Shown here one piece after another: positions 61,087-64,000 of a DNA stretch of 64,000 nt. The stretch covers positions 1,922,001 to 1,986,000 of the forward strand of contig NZ_SHKK01000001.1 of assembly GCF_004217135.1 (NCBI RefSeq), read 5' to 3'. The translations under genes were made by a program, and so were the position numbers. A model generated the notes under the pieces. That model saw nothing but the letters and a program-made list of their open reading frames with translations, made no database searches and had not been told where the DNA came from. Positions within the stretch are counted from its first letter, which is position 1. Every line of letters begins with the position of its first letter. The stretch is from Micromonospora violae. Its GTDB lineage: Bacteria > Actinomycetota > Actinomycetes > Mycobacteriales > Micromonosporaceae.

Positions 61087-61575
61087 TCAGCCCCGACGGT
61101 CGCGCCACCGCTGCCACCAGCTGCGGCGGGGCCGGCGCGCCGCGACCCCGACCAGCGCCGGTTCGGTGACGGTCGTCCTGACCTCGGGTCGGGCCCGCTC
61201 GGCGCGCCAGCGGCGGATCACGTCCTCGGCGTTCACCGGGCGCACCGCCACCCGAGGGCCGTCGGGGTTGCGCAGCCACGCCACGATCTGCGCGTTCAGC
61301 TGCGCCACGAAGTCGCGGACGGACTGCTCGGTGGGCAGGTCACGGACCTCGTCGGGGACCTGCTCCACGCGTCGGCGCAGTTGCAGCGACGTGGGTAGCA
61401 GCAGGTCACTGGGGAGTGCCTCGCGCTCCAGGAAGCTCTTGATCCACCACGCCTCGTCGTACGGCGCCCCACGACCGGGGATCGGTTTGCCCATGCCGGG
61501 CAGGTCGTCGAACTCGCCACGCTGAAGGGCATCCTGGATCTTTGCCTCCACGGACGCTTCCCACGCCTCAGTCAC
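61087..61575 (-). CDS. DUF1992 (DnaJ C28-like) protein
   Basis: A 162-residue protein with WEASVEAKIQDALQRGEFDDLPGMGKPIPGRGAPYDEAWWIKSFLEREALPSDLL, the hallmark of DUF1992, also found in mammalian DNAJC28. A C-terminal helical tail with many Arg and Trp follows (RRSWWQRWRDRRG). No J domain is present. Function unknown. Confidence 0.9.
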   Translation of the reverse strand: MTEAWEASVEAKIQDALQRGEFDDLPGMGKPIPGRGAPYDEAWWIKSFLEREALPSDLLLPTSLQLRRRVEQVPDEVRDLPTEQSVRDFVAQLNAQIVAWLRNPDGPRVAVRPVNAEDVIRRWRAERARPEVRTTVTEPALVGVAARRPRRSWWQRWRDRRG

Positions 61576-61788
61576 CCTGCGGCACCTCCCCTGGCCACCG
61601 TAACGCGCCGCCTCCGCCCGGTGGCGCGCACTTGTCAGGGGTCAGCGCGCCCGCGACGGTGAGCATTCCCTGCCGTCCACCGTGAGTGGATCACCCGAGC
61701 CGCAGGCCACGGCCGGTCAGGTGGCCCTCGGCCAGGACGTTCATCCCGTTTAGGGTCGGTGTGGGGTCTACCGAACGGGGGAATCGTC

Positions 61789-62439
61789 GTGGTGGGTACG
61801 GGTGCGGTGCTGGGCATCGCGTTGGTGGCGTTGGGGCTGGTGCTCACACCCGGCCCGAACATGGTCTACCTGGTGTCCCGTTCGGTGGCGCAGGGTCGCC
61901 GGGCCGGGCTGGTCTCACTGCTCGGGGTGGCCGCCGGGTTCGGCGTCTACCTGGCGGCGGCGGTCGCCGGCCTGGCCACCGTGTTCGTCCTGGTCCCGAC
62001 GCTGTACGCGGTGGTGAAGCTCGCCGGTGCCGGCTACCTGCTGTGGTTGGCGTGGCGGACGCTGCGTCCGGGCGGGGGCTCACCGTTCACGCCCGCGCCG
62101 CTGCCGCCGGACCGGCCCCGGCGACTGTTCACCATGGGTCTGGTCACCAACCTGCTGAACCCGAAGATCGCCATCCTGTACGTGTCGCTGCTGCCGCAGT
62201 TCGTGGACCCGACGCGCGGGCACCTGGCCACGCAGAGCCTGCTGCTCGGGCTGACCCAGATCGCCGTCGCGCTGAGCGTGAACGCGCTGATCGTGCTCAG
62301 CGCCGGGGCCCTCGCGGGCTTCTTCGCCCGCCGGCCGGTGTGGCTGCGGGTGCAGCGGTGGGTGACCGGCACGGCCCTGGCCGCGCTGGCCGTACGCCTC
62401 GCCGCCGACCGCTCGCGCGCGGCCGTCGCCACGCCCTGA
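61789..62439 (+). CDS. LysE-family amino-acid exporter
   Basis: A 216-residue protein with six membrane segments. ALVALGLVLTPGPNMVYLVSRSVAQGRRAGLVSLLGVAAGF is the RhtB/LysE signature, and GLVTNLLNPKIAILYVSLLPQFVDP with its Asn-Pro-Lys is the second conserved motif. It likely exports amino acids or derivatives. GTG 61789 is preferred because GGGGGA lies six bases before it. Confidence 0.9.
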   Translation: MVGTGAVLGIALVALGLVLTPGPNMVYLVSRSVAQGRRAGLVSLLGVAAGFGVYLAAAVAGLATVFVLVPTLYAVVKLAGAGYLLWLAWRTLRPGGGSPFTPAPLPPDRPRRLFTMGLVTNLLNPKIAILYVSLLPQFVDPTRGHLATQSLLLGLTQIAVALSVNALIVLSAGALAGFFARRPVWLRVQRWVTGTALAALAVRLAADRSRAAVATP

Positions 62440-62448
62440 CCTGGGCGC

Positions 62449-63273
62449 TCATCGCCCCCGGTGGCGGCCGAGCATCCCGGCGGCCAGCGGCGCGGCGTCC
62501 AGGTCACCGGCGGCGAGGCGGGCGGCGAGGGTACGGCGTACCAGCCGGTCGGCCAGCGCGGGCGCGTGCCGGCCGACGGCCATCTCCAGTCGGCCGCGTG
62601 CGGTGGTCGCCACGTCCCGGGGGGCCCGCCGGGCGGCGGCGGTCCGCAGGATCGCCGCGACCACCCCTTCGACGGGCTCGGGGCGGGACACGCCCCGCAG
62701 GGACAGCCCGGCCTCGGTGGTGCTGTCGTGGATCGGTGAGGCGACCATGCTCGGGTAGACCACACTCACCCCGACGTGGGTGCCCACCTCGTGACGCAGC
62801 GCGTCGGCGTAGGCGACCAGGGCCCGTTTGCTCACCCCGTACGCGGCGGCGAGCGGCAGCGGCAGCACCGCCATCCGGCTGGCCACGAAGATCACCCGCC
62901 CGCGGGCGGTGAGCAGTGCGGGCAGCGCGGCGGCGGTGGTGCGCCAGGCGGCGAGCAGGTTGACCTCCAGCTGCTGGCGGACCACCTCGTCGGGGGGTAA
63001 CTCGGCCGGGGCGGGACCGCCCACCCCGGCGTTGTTGATCAGCAGGTCGAGCCCGCCGAGCCGGTCGACGGCGGCGCGCACCGCCGCCGGTACGGCGTCC
63101 GCGTCGGTCAGGTCGCAACCCAGCACCGGCGGGTCGTCGTCGGGGCGCGCGTGCAGGTCGAGCCCCACCACCCGGGCGCCGGCCGCGCTCAGCGCGACGC
63201 CGAGGTGCCGGCCGAACGTTCCGCTCGCCCCGGTGACCAGCACCCGCCGACCGGCCAGGGACCGACCGCTCAC
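62449..63273 (-). CDS. SDR-family oxidoreductase
   Basis: A 274-residue classical SDR. VLVTGASGTFGRHLGVALSAAGARVVGLDL is the cofactor motif, NNAG is present, the catalytic Ser is in VASRMAVLP and the YxxxK in AAYGVSKRALVAYADAL. The C-terminal region resembles DltE/short-chain dehydrogenases acting on lipids or steroids. GTG 63273 overlaps the upstream monooxygenase gene by four bases, so both form an operon, perhaps for successive oxidation of a hydrophobic compound. Confidence 0.88.
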   Translation of the reverse strand: MSGRSLAGRRVLVTGASGTFGRHLGVALSAAGARVVGLDLHARPDDDPPVLGCDLTDADAVPAAVRAAVDRLGGLDLLINNAGVGGPAPAELPPDEVVRQQLEVNLLAAWRTTAAALPALLTARGRVIFVASRMAVLPLPLAAAYGVSKRALVAYADALRHEVGTHVGVSVVYPSMVASPIHDSTTEAGLSLRGVSRPEPVEGVVAAILRTAAARRAPRDVATTARGRLEMAVGRHAPALADRLVRRTLAARLAAGDLDAAPLAAGMLGRHRGR

Positions 63274-64000
63274 CGGGGTGCCCCCGCCGGGGACGCCGCG
63301 CCGGAGCGGGCGCGGCGGGCCCCGGCGGTCAACTCCCGGGCCAGCTCGGCGAGGTAGACGTCGAAGTCCACGCGCATCGCCGGGCGGCGCTGACCCCAGC
63401 GGGCGGTCGCGGCCCGCAGTTCGGCCCGGCACACGGCGCGCTGCCGGTCCGGGTCCGGCAGCGCGTACCGCCCGGCCAGCTCCGCCGCGATCAGCTTGGC
63501 CTGCGCCTCGACCAGGGGGAACGCGGAGCCGGTGGACTGCATCAACCCGACGAAGCTCAGACCGGGTGCGTCGGGGTGGAACACGTGCCGGTACAACGCC
63601 ACGGTGTCGGCGCCCCCGGCGAGCAGCGCCGGGTCGAGGAACGGTACGTCCACCCGGTAGCCGGTGCACCAGATGATCAGATCGACGTTGTCGCTGCGGC
63701 CGTCGGTGAACTCCACCCGGTCGCCGTCGAGGGCGGCGACGCCGGGTCGGGCCTCGACGTCGCCGTGCGTCAGCCGGGACAGCAGCCCGTCGGAGAGTGT
63801 CGGATGGTCCTGGAGGAAGCCGTGCGTCGGCGCGGGCAGCCCGTAGCGGGCGGGGTTGCCGACGGTGGTGCTCAGCATCGTCTGGCTGATGCGTTGGCGC
63901 AGCCGCCACGGCAGTCGCCGGGCCAGCGCCCCGTTGAGCGTGTCCGAGGGGCGACCCAGCAGGTACTTCGGCACCACCCAGACGCCTCGGCGCAGCGACA
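63270..64000 (-). CDS. Flavin-containing monooxygenase, 5' part beyond window
   Basis: The C-terminal 240 or so residues of an FAD/NADPH monooxygenase (FMO or Baeyer-Villiger type). DNVDLIIWCTGYRVDVPFLDP is the ATGY-type motif (here CTGY) of these enzymes, and LYRHVFHPDAPGLSFVGLMQSTGSAFPLVEAQAKLIA is the following conserved block. The N-terminal FAD and NADPH motifs lie past the right edge. It is co-transcribed with the SDR by a GTGA overlap. Confidence 0.87.
   Translation of the reverse strand, partial: SLRRGVWVVPKYLLGRPSDTLNGALARRLPWRLRQRISQTMLSTTVGNPARYGLPAPTHGFLQDHPTLSDGLLSRLTHGDVEARPGVAALDGDRVEFTDGRSDNVDLIIWCTGYRVDVPFLDPALLAGGADTVALYRHVFHPDAPGLSFVGLMQSTGSAFPLVEAQAKLIAAELAGRYALPDPDRQRAVCRAELRAATARWGQRRPAMRVDFDVYLAELARELTAGARRARSGAASPAGAPR

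Overview
The window is very GC-rich, densely coded actinobacterial DNA with many GTG starts, 4-base ATGA/GTGA overlaps and actinomycete-specific families (DUF397 with XRE/DUF5753, ECF41 sigma factor, Eis-type acetyltransferase, RsrR, Rox). I infer a Micromonosporaceae member, probably Micromonospora or a close relative. It reads as chromosomal accessory and housekeeping DNA. I saw no rRNA, tRNA, CRISPR array, large biosynthetic cluster or intact prophage.

Layout. 0-7 kb: two overlapping ion-transporter genes, a NarL-type two-component system, a secreted M14 carboxypeptidase and a fasciclin lipoprotein. 7-11 kb: a tyrosine recombinase beside a decayed segment (frameshifted HAD hydrolase, MFS gene with an in-frame stop). 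11-20 kb: transglutaminase-like protein, alpha/beta hydrolase, secreted GH20 hexosaminidase, zwf, an OFA-type MFS carrier with its 41-aa partner, an SDR, a patatin-like remnant, a Bcp peroxiredoxin and a coiled-coil protein. 20-24 kb: Eis-like acetyltransferase and cydAB under BlaI/CopY-like palindromes. 24-36 kb: acyltransferase, GDPD, UMF1-type MFS, thymidine kinase, LtrA, AidB-like acyl-CoA dehydrogenase, CAP and VOC proteins, a second tyrosine recombinase and hsp20 with an HAIR operator. 35-43 kb: MarR modules, an MFS exporter, XRE/DUF397 genes, GNATs, peptidase E, DinB and aldo/keto reductase. 43-50 kb: a GT39-like membrane enzyme, an RsrR/NmrA-like divergent pair, a LysR fragment, a TetR/FAD-monooxygenase pair and an HNH protein. 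50-60 kb: NUDIX, DHFR-like protein, two ECF sigma factors with C-terminal SnoaL-like domains, an FAD oxidoreductase, a rifampicin-monooxygenase (Rox) homologue, TetR with an NAD(P)-binding oxidoreductase, and an AraC remnant. 60-64 kb: GNAT, DUF1992, LysE exporter, an SDR and a partial flavin monooxygenase.

The recurring theme is redox and xenobiotic response: single enzymes paired with their own regulators, often with a visible palindromic operator (RsrR-NmrA, TetR-FAD monooxygenase, TetR-SDR, MarR-DUF6069, MarR-MFS, ECF41-oxidoreductase, HspR-type hsp20, BlaI-type cydAB). A second theme is gene erosion: at least five remnants, two of them apparent internal deletions that keep both ends of a gene. 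A third is intergenic palindromic elements, including a two-copy family sharing 17-bp arms (24.55 and 51.36 kb).

The strongest leads are the RsrR orthologue with the cluster-ligand residues at the published positions, the paired BlaI-like operators before cydA, three 15-bp-phased repeats over a probable leaderless promoter at 37.3 kb, the structured leader at 24.65-24.87 kb, and the orphan palindrome before a 21-codon ORF at 51.1 kb. I found nothing I would call a clearly new multi-gene system.
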